Assembly (NCBI GenBank): GCA_023145215.1
Contig: JAGLED010000020.1
Span: forward strand, 1-64,000
Direction: 5' to 3'
DNA: 64,000 nt
Source: Rhodospirillales bacterium
GTDB lineage: Bacteria > Pseudomonadota > Alphaproteobacteria > Rhodospirillales > Casp-alpha2
In this document: positions 27,092-35,861 of the stretch, piece by piece
How the letters are laid out: each line of letters starts with the position of its first letter
Numbering within the stretch: position 1 is the stretch's first letter
The notes under the pieces: model-generated
Database searches by the model: none
Seen by the model: only the letters and a program-made list of their open reading frames with translations
Told to the model about the DNA's origin: nothing
Translations under genes and position numbers: made by a program

Positions 27092-28141
27092 ATGATGAGC
27101 GCTATGGACACGGGTTTTGATGTTCATTTGAACTTGGACGATGCGGCGTCTGGCGAACAGCCTATAGCGGTGCCGGACACCGTGACGTTCAAGAATCCCT
27201 TTTTTACTTTCACTGACGGCGTCACCTTCGAGCGCCGCGACGGTGATGAGGATCCTGTCATGGTCGTCCCGATGTCCGAGCAGTCGATCTCGATGCATTT
27301 CCCGGGGGTTATCCGCGAACTTCGGCTGAAACGCGAAGATCACGACTTCATCATGCTGGACACGGTCGCGAAGTCGCTGGATTACGTTTGCGCGCTTCGG
27401 ATGGGTGATCCGATCCCCAGCGAGATCGTCAATGGCCAGGCGTCTTGGCGTATTCTCGACAAGCATCGCGTGACGGCACGCCAGCGGCTGACGATGCAAC
27501 TCGTCTCGTGGCTGAGCGGCAGCGAAGAGCTGGTCACCGACCCGGCTGAACTGACCGCCGCGATGAACAACCCGGAAATCAAGCAGAAGGTCGACGATGC
27601 TTTCGCGTCGGTGGCCGAAGCGCTCGGATATCGGGCCGATCAAAAAGAAGAGGTGGTCTCGTTGGTCGAGACGTTTGCCGACGAGCTGGCTTATATCGAA
27701 GCACTTCGCGAGGTTTTCAACGAGGTCCGCGCCATCAAGACGACGGTCAAGGACCTGATCGACGCTTCAAAATTCGATGAAACGTCGCGCGACAGCGCCC
27801 AGAGCGTCTACCGCCTGTTGCAGAAAGCCGTGCAGTCGTATGCCCAGGAATTCCTGCAGATCGATGCGCAGACGGGCGAGATCATTGCGGTCCTCAAGAA
27901 CGCCAAGTCACAGATCCTTTTTATCCGCAAAGTGCGCGACGAATTGGCACGCCGCCTGCTTGCCTGGCAAGACCTGGAGAAAAAGTGGCGCACGCTGGAT
28001 CGGAAAAATCGCCGGCGCATCGAGGAAGTCACCATGGAGACGTATCGCTTCCTCGCGCTCCGCTTCCTGCCGGCCGTCAATTGGAAGCTGGTGACACAGT
28101 CACTCGACGAAAACGCAAACAACTCAGAATCAGTTTGGTGA
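27092..28141 (+). CDS. Unrecognised protein in chemotaxis operon (349 aa)
   Basis: No family recognised. The N-terminal 65 residues look beta-rich (PDTVTFKNPFFTFTDGVTFE), and the rest is helical with charged, coiled-coil-like stretches (EEVVSLVETFADELAYIEAL; EKKWRTLDRKNRRRIEEVTM). No signal or membrane segment. It lies 11 nt after the 25995 gene and 10 nt before a CheY-like gene, so it is cotranscribed with cheB and cheR. The C-terminal helical bundle could be a protein-binding platform, but this is inference. Confidence 0.8.
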   Translation: MMSAMDTGFDVHLNLDDAASGEQPIAVPDTVTFKNPFFTFTDGVTFERRDGDEDPVMVVPMSEQSISMHFPGVIRELRLKREDHDFIMLDTVAKSLDYVCALRMGDPIPSEIVNGQASWRILDKHRVTARQRLTMQLVSWLSGSEELVTDPAELTAAMNNPEIKQKVDDAFASVAEALGYRADQKEEVVSLVETFADELAYIEALREVFNEVRAIKTTVKDLIDASKFDETSRDSAQSVYRLLQKAVQSYAQEFLQIDAQTGEIIAVLKNAKSQILFIRKVRDELARRLLAWQDLEKKWRTLDRKNRRRIEEVTMETYRFLALRFLPAVNWKLVTQSLDENANNSESVW

Positions 28142-28151
28142 GGCCCTGAAA

Positions 28152-28523
28152 GTGAACACAAAATCTTGTCTGATCGTTGATGATTCGAGAACGGTCCGGT
28201 CGATCGCATCCGGTATCGTTAGCGATCTCTCCTTCGAGCCCCTGGAGGCGGAAAACGGCGCCGAGGCGCTGGAAATCTGCCGTCAGGCTATGCCGGACGC
28301 CATCCTGATGGATTGGCATATGCCGGTGATGAACGGCCTGGAATGTCTGCTCGAATTGCGCCGGATGCCCGGTGGCGATCAGCCGGTCGTCGTTTTCTGC
28401 ACGACCGAAAACGACATCGAACACATCACGCAGGCCGTATCGGCCGGAGCCAACGAGTTCATCATGAAACCGTTCGACAACGAAATCATGCGTTGCAAGT
28501 TCGAGAGTGTGGGACTGCTTTAA
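28152..28523 (+). CDS. CheY-like single-domain response regulator
   Basis: Receiver of 123 aa with GTG start. Acidic pocket D10/D11 (CLIVDDSRTVR), phospho-acceptor D54 (ILMDWHMPVMNG), Thr in FCTTEND and Lys in FIMKPFDNE. It is typical of CheY proteins in alphaproteobacterial che operons. Its stop codon overlaps the cheB start (TAATG), so the two are translationally coupled. As the island has other CheY-like proteins, this one may compete for CheA phosphate or bind a different target. Confidence 0.88.
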   Translation: MNTKSCLIVDDSRTVRSIASGIVSDLSFEPLEAENGAEALEICRQAMPDAILMDWHMPVMNGLECLLELRRMPGGDQPVVVFCTTENDIEHITQAVSAGANEFIMKPFDNEIMRCKFESVGLL

Positions 28524-29656
28524 TGACTGCAAACGTTGCACCGTTGCCAGCCGCCGACACAAAAATCCGTGTCATGCTGGTGGATGATTCTCCGATCATC
28601 CGCGGCATGAACGCGCGGATTCTCGACAAGATGCCGAGCGTCGAAATCGTCGCCTCCGTCAGCAACGGCCAGATGGCCGTGAAACGTATGGAGCAGGGCG
28701 GAATCGACGTCATCGTGCTCGATATCGAAATGCCGGTCATGGATGGCCTGACGGCCATTCCGCTTTTGCTGGAACGGGACAAGAACGTAAAAATTCTGAT
28801 GTCCTCGACCCTGACGCAGCATGGCGCGGAAGTCAGCATGCGTGCCTTGCAACTGGGCGCTGCCGACTTCATTCCCAAGCCGACGAACATCGCCAGCGTG
28901 GACGGCCGCAATGCCATCGACGATTACCGGCGCGATATCGTCGAAAAAATTCTCGCGCTCGGCGACACGGTTGCCAAGCGAAAGGGCCGAACGCCGGCGG
29001 CCCCGGTCGCTCAGGTGAAGGCGGTCGGGAAGGATCCCTCGACCATCTACACGGGCGTCCGGACGGCGCCGAAGATCCTGGCGCTCGGTTCCTCGACCGG
29101 CGGTCCACAGGCGCTTATGCAAGTATTTCGTAACCTCGACGCGCCCTTGGCTTGTCCGGTGCTGGTAACGCAGCACATGCCGCCGCATTTTACGCAAACC
29201 CTCGCCAAGCATATCGGCGACGTGGCGAAAATGCCGTCCCGGGAAGCTGTGGATGGGGAGATTATCGAGCCGGGCCGGGTCTATATCGCGCCGGGCGACT
29301 ATCACATGACCGTAAAAACGGATGGGGCGAAGGTTCGGATCGCGCTCAATCAGGATCCGGCGGAAAACTACTGCCGACCGGCGGTCGACCCGATGTTCCG
29401 TTCTATCGCGGATGTCTATGGCAAGAATGCGCTCTGCGTGGTGCTGACGGGCATGGGGCGGGATGGCGCCGCGGGCGCGAAGGTCGCCGCCGAAGCGGGC
29501 GCGGTCGTGGTCGCCCAGGACGAGGAAACCAGCGTCGTCTGGGGCATGCCGGGCGCGACCTACGCGACCGGCATATGCGACGCGGTGCTGCCGATTAAGG
29601 AAGTCGCACCGTTTATCAACAAAGCATTAAAGGTGGCGAGCCATGGGGCCCGATAA
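28523..29656 (+). CDS. cheB: Chemoreceptor glutamate methylesterase CheB
   Basis: Response-regulated enzyme of 377 aa that demethylates or deamidates receptor glutamates. I start at the ATG at 28523 because it overlaps the upstream stop and gives a normal N-terminus; the frame is open from 28313 but in the neighbour's coding sequence. Receiver about 10-130 (VMLVDDSPIIRGM; VLDIEMPVMDGL). The catalytic domain (about 185-370) has the nucleophile Ser in LGSSTGGPQAL, His in VTQHMPPHF and Asp in LTGMGRDGAAG. cheR overlaps its 3' end by 14 bp. Confidence 0.93.
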   Translation: MTANVAPLPAADTKIRVMLVDDSPIIRGMNARILDKMPSVEIVASVSNGQMAVKRMEQGGIDVIVLDIEMPVMDGLTAIPLLLERDKNVKILMSSTLTQHGAEVSMRALQLGAADFIPKPTNIASVDGRNAIDDYRRDIVEKILALGDTVAKRKGRTPAAPVAQVKAVGKDPSTIYTGVRTAPKILALGSSTGGPQALMQVFRNLDAPLACPVLVTQHMPPHFTQTLAKHIGDVAKMPSREAVDGEIIEPGRVYIAPGDYHMTVKTDGAKVRIALNQDPAENYCRPAVDPMFRSIADVYGKNALCVVLTGMGRDGAAGAKVAAEAGAVVVAQDEETSVVWGMPGATYATGICDAVLPIKEVAPFINKALKVASHGAR

Positions 29657-30485
29657 TTTCAAATACGTATGTGACTTTCTTTATACGAAGTCGGGGCTCG
29701 TGCTCGGCGAAGAGAAGGCGTACCTCCTCGAAAATCGGCTGATGCCGATCGTGCGCCGCTACGAACTGGACAGCGTCGAGACGCTCGTCAGCAAGCTGCG
29801 GACCGGCACGGTCCCGGGGCTGGGCGACGAGATCATCGAAGTGATGACGACGAACGAGTCATTGTTCTTTAGGGATAATAAGCCCTTCGAACAGTTGCGC
29901 GATATCTCGTTGCCCTACTTCAAGAAGGCGCGCGCCGGCAATCGCAAACTGCGGATCTGGAGCGCCGCCGCATCGACGGGGCAGGAGCCTTACTCGATCG
30001 CCATGCTTTTCGGCGAGGAGAAGGAAAAGTTCGCCGGTTGGAACTTCGAGATACTGGGAACCGATCTGTCGCGTGAAGCGCTGGCCCGCGCCAAGGAAGG
30101 GATCTACACGCAGTTCGAGGTCCAGCGCGGCATGAGCATCCAAATGCTGCTCAAATACTTCGGCAAGGTCGACGCCAAATGGCAGGTCAACAAGGATATC
30201 CGGGACATGGTGAGCTTCGCCGAGTTCAACCTGCTCGACGATCCCAAGAAGTTCGGCACTTTCGACATCATCTTCTGCCGCAACGTGCTGATCTATTTCG
30301 ACAAGGACACCAAGACCAAGGTCCTCAACCGGCTTGCGAAGGTGTTGGCGCCGGACGGGGTGCTGTTCCTCGGCGCGGCGGAGACGATCCTCGGTCTCGA
30401 TACGCTGTTGCTGCCGATCCCGGGTATGCGCGGCGCGTACGGCATGCCTGAAGCGATGAAGGCCGCGAATTTGGCGGTCAGCTGA
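29643..30485 (+). CDS. cheR: Chemoreceptor methyltransferase CheR
   Basis: SAM-dependent enzyme of 280 aa that methylates receptor glutamates and opposes CheB. The N-terminal helical domain is about 1-85; the catalytic Rossmann domain contains RIWSAAASTGQEPYSIAML (SAM motif I), ILGTDLSREALARAKEG and FDIIFCRNVLIYFD, all CheR hallmarks. It overlaps cheB by 14 bp. No TPR extension is present. Confidence 0.93.
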   Translation: MGPDNFKYVCDFLYTKSGLVLGEEKAYLLENRLMPIVRRYELDSVETLVSKLRTGTVPGLGDEIIEVMTTNESLFFRDNKPFEQLRDISLPYFKKARAGNRKLRIWSAAASTGQEPYSIAMLFGEEKEKFAGWNFEILGTDLSREALARAKEGIYTQFEVQRGMSIQMLLKYFGKVDAKWQVNKDIRDMVSFAEFNLLDDPKKFGTFDIIFCRNVLIYFDKDTKTKVLNRLAKVLAPDGVLFLGAAETILGLDTLLLPIPGMRGAYGMPEAMKAANLAVS

Positions 30486-30564
30486 ACAAGAAGACGATTT
30501 TTTTGAGCATTAACTAAATGACGTCGGTCAATTTGGGCTCAAGCAAATATGGTGGAACTGAAAC

Positions 30565-31101
30565 ATGCCAAAATCAGAGAATGTAACGGTCACCGGTCGC
30601 GAACGGACGTTCGATCCGGATGAAATCATCGTTTCGAAGACGGACCTGGACGGCAAGATCATCTACGGCAACCGGTGCTTCTATCGGCTTGCCGATCTGG
30701 CCGAAAAAGACTGCATGAACGTCCAGCACAACATCGTGCGTCATCCGGATATGCCCCGGGCGGTGTTCGATCTGTTGTGGCGGACGATTAAGGGCGGCAG
30801 CGAGATCTTTGCCTACGTCATGAACCGTTCGGCCAACGGCGATCACTACTGGGTGTTCGCGCACGTGACGCCGAGCCGGGACAGCAGCGGCAATGTCGTC
30901 GGTTATCACTCGAACCGTCGGGTGCCGAACCGCGAGGTGCTGAACAGTCACATCATCCCGCTCTACAAGCAGTTGAGCACGATCGAACAGCAGCACACGA
31001 GCCCCAAAGAAGGCTTGGCGGCGTCGACCAAGGTCATCGATGACCTGCTTGCTGAGAAAAAGACGGGCTTCAACGAATTCATGTTCTCTCTCGGAGTTTA
31101 G
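30565..31101 (+). CDS. Stand-alone PAS-domain protein (Aer-like sensor module)
   Basis: Protein of 178 aa. Residues about 18-130 form an Aer-type PAS domain: [20 protein letters not shown], then [20 protein letters not shown] and [12 protein letters not shown]. In Aer this domain binds FAD and sits on a receptor; here it ends after a 45-residue helical tail with no membrane anchor or signalling domain. The chemoreceptor at 31106 starts 4 nt after its stop, so the pair may work as a two-polypeptide redox receptor. FAD binding is inferred from family resemblance. Confidence 0.8.
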   Translation: MPKSENVTVTGRERTFDPDEIIVSKTDLDGKIIYGNRCFYRLADLAEKDCMNVQHNIVRHPDMPRAVFDLLWRTIKGGSEIFAYVMNRSANGDHYWVFAHVTPSRDSSGNVVGYHSNRRVPNREVLNSHIIPLYKQLSTIEQQHTSPKEGLAASTKVIDDLLAEKKTGFNEFMFSLGV

Positions 31102-31105
31102 AACA

Positions 31106-32260
31106 ATGTTTGATTCACAAACCCAGGAAACTAGCGTCGCCGATGCCCTCGCGATCGTGCAACGCGCGGCGGCCGGCGATTTCGAGGCACGTATCACCAA
31201 CATCACCGAAGATGGCGATCTTGGGGAACTGCTGTATTCGATCAATGATCTGATCGACCGTTGCGACGCGTACATGCGTGAATCCGCAGCGTGCATGGAT
31301 CATGTCAGTCAGAACAAGTACTTCCGCAAGATCATCGAAACCAGCATGCAAGGTGCCTTCCTGAACGCCACGAAAACGGTGAACGGTGCGTTGGATGCGA
31401 TCCAGACCAAGGTGAACAACTTCAACACCCTGACGAAGAACTTCGAGGAAACCGTCGGCGGTGTCGTCGGCACGGTGTCCAGCGCGGCCACCGAACTGTC
31501 GGTGTCGTCGGAAACGATGAGCAATCTCGCCCGCGGCACGAGCGAGATGTCGAACACCGTCGCGGCGGCCGCCGAAGAAGCGTCCGTCAACCTGCAGACG
31601 GTGGCGGCATCGGCGGAAGAGCTGACGGCGTCGATTTCCGAAATCAGCAGCCAGGTGACGCTTGCGTCGAAAGTCGCGAGCGAGGCGTCGCATGTTTCGG
31701 ACGATGTGTCGACCAAGGTGAACCTGCTTGAGGAAGCGACGAAGGAAATCACCAAGACGGTCAGCCTGATCAACGACATCGCGTCCCAGACCAACTTGTT
31801 GGCGCTCAACGCGACGATCGAGGCGGCACGTGCCGGTGAAGCCGGTAAGGGTTTTGCCGTCGTCGCATCCGAGGTCAAGGCGTTGGCGCAGCAGACCGCG
31901 AAGGCCACCGATCAGATCGATGGCTTCGTGAAGAATATCCAGAGCGCGACGGACACCACCGTCAGCGGCATCAGCAACATCGCGACCAAGGTAAAGGAAA
32001 TCGAGGAAGCGAACGCAACGGTGGCCGCAGCCGTCGAAGAGCAGAGCGCCGCGACCAACGAAATCACGCGGAGCATCGAACAGGCATCGGAAGGAACGCG
32101 CGAGGTCACGTCCAATATCGTCGAAGTGTCGTCTTCGGCGGACGAGACCGGCAACAACGCCGCCGAAGTCAACGCCGCCGCTCAGGAACTTTCGCAACAG
32201 TCCGAAAAACTGCGGACCGTGGTCGACGAGTTCATTACCGCCGCGCGCAGCGTGGTTTAA
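31106..32260 (+). CDS. Soluble methyl-accepting chemotaxis protein lacking a sensor domain
   Basis: Chemoreceptor of 384 aa without transmembrane segments. The ATG at 31106 is 4 nt after the PAS gene. Residues about 10-115 are HAMP-like helices ([20 protein letters not shown], then [20 protein letters not shown]), and residues 130-380 are the signalling domain with tip [20 protein letters not shown] and [15 protein letters not shown]. No ligand-binding domain of its own is visible, so it probably takes its input from the adjacent PAS protein. Confidence 0.88.
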   Translation: MFDSQTQETSVADALAIVQRAAAGDFEARITNITEDGDLGELLYSINDLIDRCDAYMRESAACMDHVSQNKYFRKIIETSMQGAFLNATKTVNGALDAIQTKVNNFNTLTKNFEETVGGVVGTVSSAATELSVSSETMSNLARGTSEMSNTVAAAAEEASVNLQTVAASAEELTASISEISSQVTLASKVASEASHVSDDVSTKVNLLEEATKEITKTVSLINDIASQTNLLALNATIEAARAGEAGKGFAVVASEVKALAQQTAKATDQIDGFVKNIQSATDTTVSGISNIATKVKEIEEANATVAAAVEEQSAATNEITRSIEQASEGTREVTSNIVEVSSSADETGNNAAEVNAAAQELSQQSEKLRTVVDEFITAARSVV

Positions 32261-32268
32261 GGGCGAAC

Positions 32269-32520
32269 ATGAAAGCCTGGAGCACCAAGATGGTCATGGG
32301 TCTCGACGATATGAGGGACATTGCAGAGAAGCTGTTCGGCGACGCTGCGACAATCTGCTATCGATGCTCCAGGCGCTTGGAACCGGGCAGGGCGGACGTG
32401 CCTTGCCCGGAGAGTTGCGGCGCTTTGCAAGTGCTCCAGAGCGCCTGCAATATCGTCGATGAAATAGAACATCGGAACGAGACCATCCGCGAGGCCTGGC
32501 AACGCGCGGCGTCGGCCTGA
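32269..32520 (+). CDS. Small Cys-containing protein at the end of the chemotaxis operon
   Basis: Short protein of 83 aa, not recognised. The ATG is 8 nt after the chemoreceptor stop, so cotranscription is likely. Four cysteines in CYRC...CPESC (residues about 30-50) could form a zinc knuckle, with a fifth in QSACNI; the rest is helical. The ribosome site is weak (GGG at 5 nt). It could be a real accessory protein or a non-functional ORF; codon use and tight spacing favour the former. Confidence 0.55.
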   Translation: MKAWSTKMVMGLDDMRDIAEKLFGDAATICYRCSRRLEPGRADVPCPESCGALQVLQSACNIVDEIEHRNETIREAWQRAASA

Positions 32521-32614
32521 CTGCGGACGGGAGCCGGTCTTCAGGCCAGTCGTGCCGGACGGCAACACAGGATGATGCGTCGATCAACGGCCAACCGGGT
32601 GCCTGACGCGGGGT

Positions 32615-33745
32615 CTACTTTTCCTTCTCCCACGGCATTGCTATGGCGGTGAAGCCGTCGAACAGGTCCGAGATCGAACGTGTGCGCTCGGTGTCGATGG
32701 TCGCCGTCGCGGTCATGCCCGCTCTCAGCGGCGGTGCGTCGTCGGGCGTGGTGAGCCGTATACGGACCGGCAGGCGCTGCACAACCTTGACCCAGTTTCC
32801 TGATGCATTCTGCGGTGGCAGGATCGCGAACTCGGCGCCGGTCGCCGGCGAAATGCTCTGCACTTCGGCTTCCCACGTGTATTCGGGGTAGATGTCGAGC
32901 ACGACCTTGGCCTTCTGGCCGACCGAGACATGGGTCAGTTCGGTTTCTTTGAAATTCGCGTCGACCCACGGTGCGTCGTCGGTGACGATGGCGAACAGGG
33001 GCTCGGCAGCGGTGATCTGCTCACCGGCGACGAGGGGGACGGTCACAACGGTCCCGTCGGCCGGGGCGCGGATCACGGTATGTTCGAGATCGAGCTTGGC
33101 TTGATCCAAGGCCGCGATCTTGGCGCGGACCAGAGGGTGTTCGTCGATCGGCCGATCCGGCCCGCCGCCCAGTGTGGCCATGATGCGTTGGATCTTCTTG
33201 CGCACCAAAGATACCCGGTCGTCGGCGGCGTTGGCGTCGTTTTCCAATTCATCACGGCGGGTCTTGGCGGTGATGCCTTGCTGCGCGAGCTGAATCTGGC
33301 GTTCATACCGTTTGCGGAAATAGGCGGCACGGCCGCGCGCCTCCTCAAGTTCCACCCCGGCTTCCTTCAGTTCGGCGACGAGGGTTTCGATCTCGCGGCG
33401 AGAGGCGTCCAGTTCGGCCTCGGCGTGTTTTACGGCCAGTTCGAACGGGCGCGGGTCGATCTTCACCAGCACGTCGCCTTTCTTGACCTTCAAGTGCGCG
33501 CGGGCGTTGACCTCGACGGCGCGGCCGGAAATCTCGGACGCCAGCTTGGCGATGTTGGTTTTGACATAAGCGTTTTCGGTCGAGACATAGCGTGCACTGT
33601 GCAGCCAGTAACCGACGGCGATAGCAATGGCGACGGCGGGCACGGCGATCAGCAGCACAAGCCGCAACATGGCGCGCCGCGAAGGCAGGCGCACTTTCCG
33701 CTTTTCCGGCAACTCGGTGCCGGTCATGGAGACGTCGTCAGGCAT
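32615..33745 (-). CDS. EmrA/HlyD-family membrane fusion protein
   Basis: Periplasmic adaptor of 376 aa for a drug efflux system. A single membrane anchor lies at about residues 28-48 (LRLVLLIAVPAVAIAIAVGY). The biotinyl-lipoyl halves flank a long coiled-coil hairpin (about 95-200), and the beta-barrel part contains IRAPADGTVVTVPLVAGEQI. The C-terminus matches EmrA proteins (TGAEFAILPPQNASGNWVKV, then VQRLPVRI). It overlaps the marR gene by 8 nt, so the regulator is cotranscribed, and the partner EmrB-type pump is divergent at 34313. Confidence 0.88.
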   Translation of the reverse strand: MPDDVSMTGTELPEKRKVRLPSRRAMLRLVLLIAVPAVAIAIAVGYWLHSARYVSTENAYVKTNIAKLASEISGRAVEVNARAHLKVKKGDVLVKIDPRPFELAVKHAEAELDASRREIETLVAELKEAGVELEEARGRAAYFRKRYERQIQLAQQGITAKTRRDELENDANAADDRVSLVRKKIQRIMATLGGGPDRPIDEHPLVRAKIAALDQAKLDLEHTVIRAPADGTVVTVPLVAGEQITAAEPLFAIVTDDAPWVDANFKETELTHVSVGQKAKVVLDIYPEYTWEAEVQSISPATGAEFAILPPQNASGNWVKVVQRLPVRIRLTTPDDAPPLRAGMTATATIDTERTRSISDLFDGFTAIAMPWEKEK

Positions 33746-34238
33746 TTTCTTTTTTGAGTTCTTTCAGATCGATCAGATCGTTTTCAGCGGCCATGTCCTG
33801 CAGGCGCTGTTTGACGGTGAGCAGCAAATCCGTGAGCTGGTCCCGTTCCTTGCGGCTAAGGCCGCTCAATTCCTCTTCCACCATGGCTTCGGCAATCGGG
33901 GTGACGTCGCGGTGAATGCGCCGGCCAAGTTCGGTCAGAAACACGCGTTTGACGCGGCGGTCTGTCTCGTCCTGGCGTCGCTCGAGCCAACCGAACGCCT
34001 CCAGCTTGTCGATCAGGCGTCCGGCGGAGGCCTTCTCGACCTCCAGCAGTTCCGCCAGTTCCGACTGATTGACCCCCGGCTGATCGCCGACGCGGCGAAG
34101 GGCCAGCCATTGTGTCCGGGTAAAGCCGATCTTGCGCACACGGCGGTCGAATACCGTCCGTTGCAGCCGTGCGGCTTCCAGTATCAGGAACGCCAGATAG
34201 CGTCCTTCTGACACCGGCATCATATCGGGCTTCGTCAT
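33738..34238 (-). CDS. MarR-family transcriptional regulator
   Basis: Winged helix-turn-helix repressor of 166 aa. Conserved elements are RTQWLALRRVGDQPGVNQSE followed by LAELLEVEKASAGRLIDKLE (recognition helices), then the wing ERRQDETDRRVKRVFLTELG. It precedes and overlaps the emrA gene, and a perfect palindrome (34259-34280) lies between it and the divergent pump gene, indicating autoregulated control of the efflux module in response to toxic small molecules. Confidence 0.88.
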   Translation of the reverse strand: MTKPDMMPVSEGRYLAFLILEAARLQRTVFDRRVRKIGFTRTQWLALRRVGDQPGVNQSELAELLEVEKASAGRLIDKLEAFGWLERRQDETDRRVKRVFLTELGRRIHRDVTPIAEAMVEEELSGLSRKERDQLTDLLLTVKQRLQDMAAENDLIDLKELKKENA

Positions 34239-34258
34239 CGTAATATTGCCTCGCCAAG

Positions 34259-34280
34259 AATAGTAAGCATTGTTACTATT
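34259..34280. promoter_or_regulatory. MarR operator palindrome in efflux intergenic region
   Basis: Perfect 8-6-8 palindrome AATAGTAA-GCATTG-TTACTATT in the 74 bp between divergent marR-emrA and the emrB-type gene. A weaker repeat CTTACTG/CAATAAG follows at 34287-34301. Size and position are typical for a MarR dimer site blocking both promoters. Confidence 0.7.
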
Positions 34281-34312
34281 GCAGAGCTTACTGTCAATAA
34301 GGTTACGTTTTC

Positions 34313-35848
34313 ATGGCCGAAGCCGCCACTGCCGCATCCGTCCCGACGCCGCCGGATATCTCGCCCGTGCGGCGATACGTCATTCTGGCGATGGTGGTGT
34401 TCAGTGTGACGCTCTACAGCACCTCGATCCTGATCGTCGCCGCCGTGCTGCCGCAGCTTCAGGGTGCGATGCAGGCGACACCGGACGAAATCTCGTGGAC
34501 CATGACGTTCAACATCCTGGCGACGGCGATGTTTACGCCGATGACGGGCTGGCTGACGGCGCGTTTCGGCAGACGTAACCTGCTGGCCGGTAGCGTCTTG
34601 CTGTTCGCCGTTGCGACGTATTTCTGCGGTGCCGCGACGTCGCTCGAATCACTGATCTTCTGGCGCGTCGTGCAGGGGGCCGCGGGGGCTCCGCTACCGC
34701 CGGTCGGGCAATCCGTGACGCTCAACATCTTTCCCAAGCATCAGCACGGCATGGTGGTCGGGCTTTACGGGGTGGGCGTCGTGATGGGCGCCTTCATCGG
34801 GCCGATGGTGGGCGGCGTGATGGCGGAATGGTATTCGTGGCGTTATGCGTTCTATCTGATGGTGCCGGTGGCCGTCGTGTCCTCGGTCGGCGTGATGCTG
34901 GCGTTGCCGCGCACGCGCCAGGCGGTCGCAGTGAAACTGGAATGGACCGGTTTCCTGCTGATCACGACATCCATCGCCTGCATCCAGCTGGCGCTGTCGC
35001 GCGGTCAGCGCCTCGACTGGTTCGAAAGCACCGAGATCATCATCGAAGTCTTCATCGGCGTGCTGACGCTCTATCTGTTCGTCGTGCACAGCCTGACGCA
35101 CGACAAGCCGTTCCTGAATCTGAGATTACTCCTCAACAGGAATTATTCGATCGGGCTGATCCTGGTTACCATCTACGGGATGCTGAACTTCACGCCGATG
35201 GTGATTCTGCCCGGATTGTTGCGCGAGCACGTGGGCCTGCCGGACTCGCTTGTCGGTTATGTCGTGGGGGCGCGGGGTATCGGCGCCATGTGCGCGTTCT
35301 TCATCGCCAGCTTCATCGGCAGCAAGTTTCCCCGCAAATCGATTGCCGCCGGTTTCGGCTTCCAGGTCATTGCGGGGTTATGGCTGATGACGGTCAACCT
35401 CAACACGACGCCGCTTGAATTCGTGCTGAACGGGATCGTGCAGGGCTTCGCGGTCGGCACCATCTGGGTGCCGCTGACGGTGGTGACGTTTTCGACCCTC
35501 GATCCCAAGTATCTGGATGAAACGAGTTCGATGTATCACCTGCTGCGCAACATCGGCTCGAGTTTCTTCATATCCATGAGCGTCACGGAACTGGTGCGAT
35601 CGGCGGCGATGAACTATGAGCACATGACCGAGTACATCAATCCCTTCAATCCGATGCTGCAGATGCCCTGGGTGATGGGAGAGCGCAATCTCGACACCAT
35701 CGAGGGGCTGGCCCGCATGTCGCAGGAAATCGTGCATCAGGCGTCGCTGATCAGTTATCTGAACGCGTTCGGGCTTTATACCCTCGCATCGGCGGCGGCG
35801 ATCCCGCTGATCATGTTCGTGTCGAGCCCGAGAAAGAAGACGGCCTAA
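34313..35848 (+). CDS. DHA2-type MFS drug exporter (EmrB-like)
   Basis: Inner-membrane antiporter of 511 aa with about 14 hydrophobic segments. DHA2 motifs include LYSTSILIVAAVLPQLQGAM in the first segment, the loop TGWLTARFGRRNLLAGSVLL and the segment GAFIGPMVGGVMAEWYSWRY. With the EmrA-type adaptor on the opposite strand it would form a tripartite exporter with an outer-membrane channel encoded elsewhere. AAGG lies about 10 nt before the ATG. Confidence 0.88.
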   Translation: MAEAATAASVPTPPDISPVRRYVILAMVVFSVTLYSTSILIVAAVLPQLQGAMQATPDEISWTMTFNILATAMFTPMTGWLTARFGRRNLLAGSVLLFAVATYFCGAATSLESLIFWRVVQGAAGAPLPPVGQSVTLNIFPKHQHGMVVGLYGVGVVMGAFIGPMVGGVMAEWYSWRYAFYLMVPVAVVSSVGVMLALPRTRQAVAVKLEWTGFLLITTSIACIQLALSRGQRLDWFESTEIIIEVFIGVLTLYLFVVHSLTHDKPFLNLRLLLNRNYSIGLILVTIYGMLNFTPMVILPGLLREHVGLPDSLVGYVVGARGIGAMCAFFIASFIGSKFPRKSIAAGFGFQVIAGLWLMTVNLNTTPLEFVLNGIVQGFAVGTIWVPLTVVTFSTLDPKYLDETSSMYHLLRNIGSSFFISMSVTELVRSAAMNYEHMTEYINPFNPMLQMPWVMGERNLDTIEGLARMSQEIVHQASLISYLNAFGLYTLASAAAIPLIMFVSSPRKKTA

Positions 35849-35861
35849 CAAGCCGGTCCCG

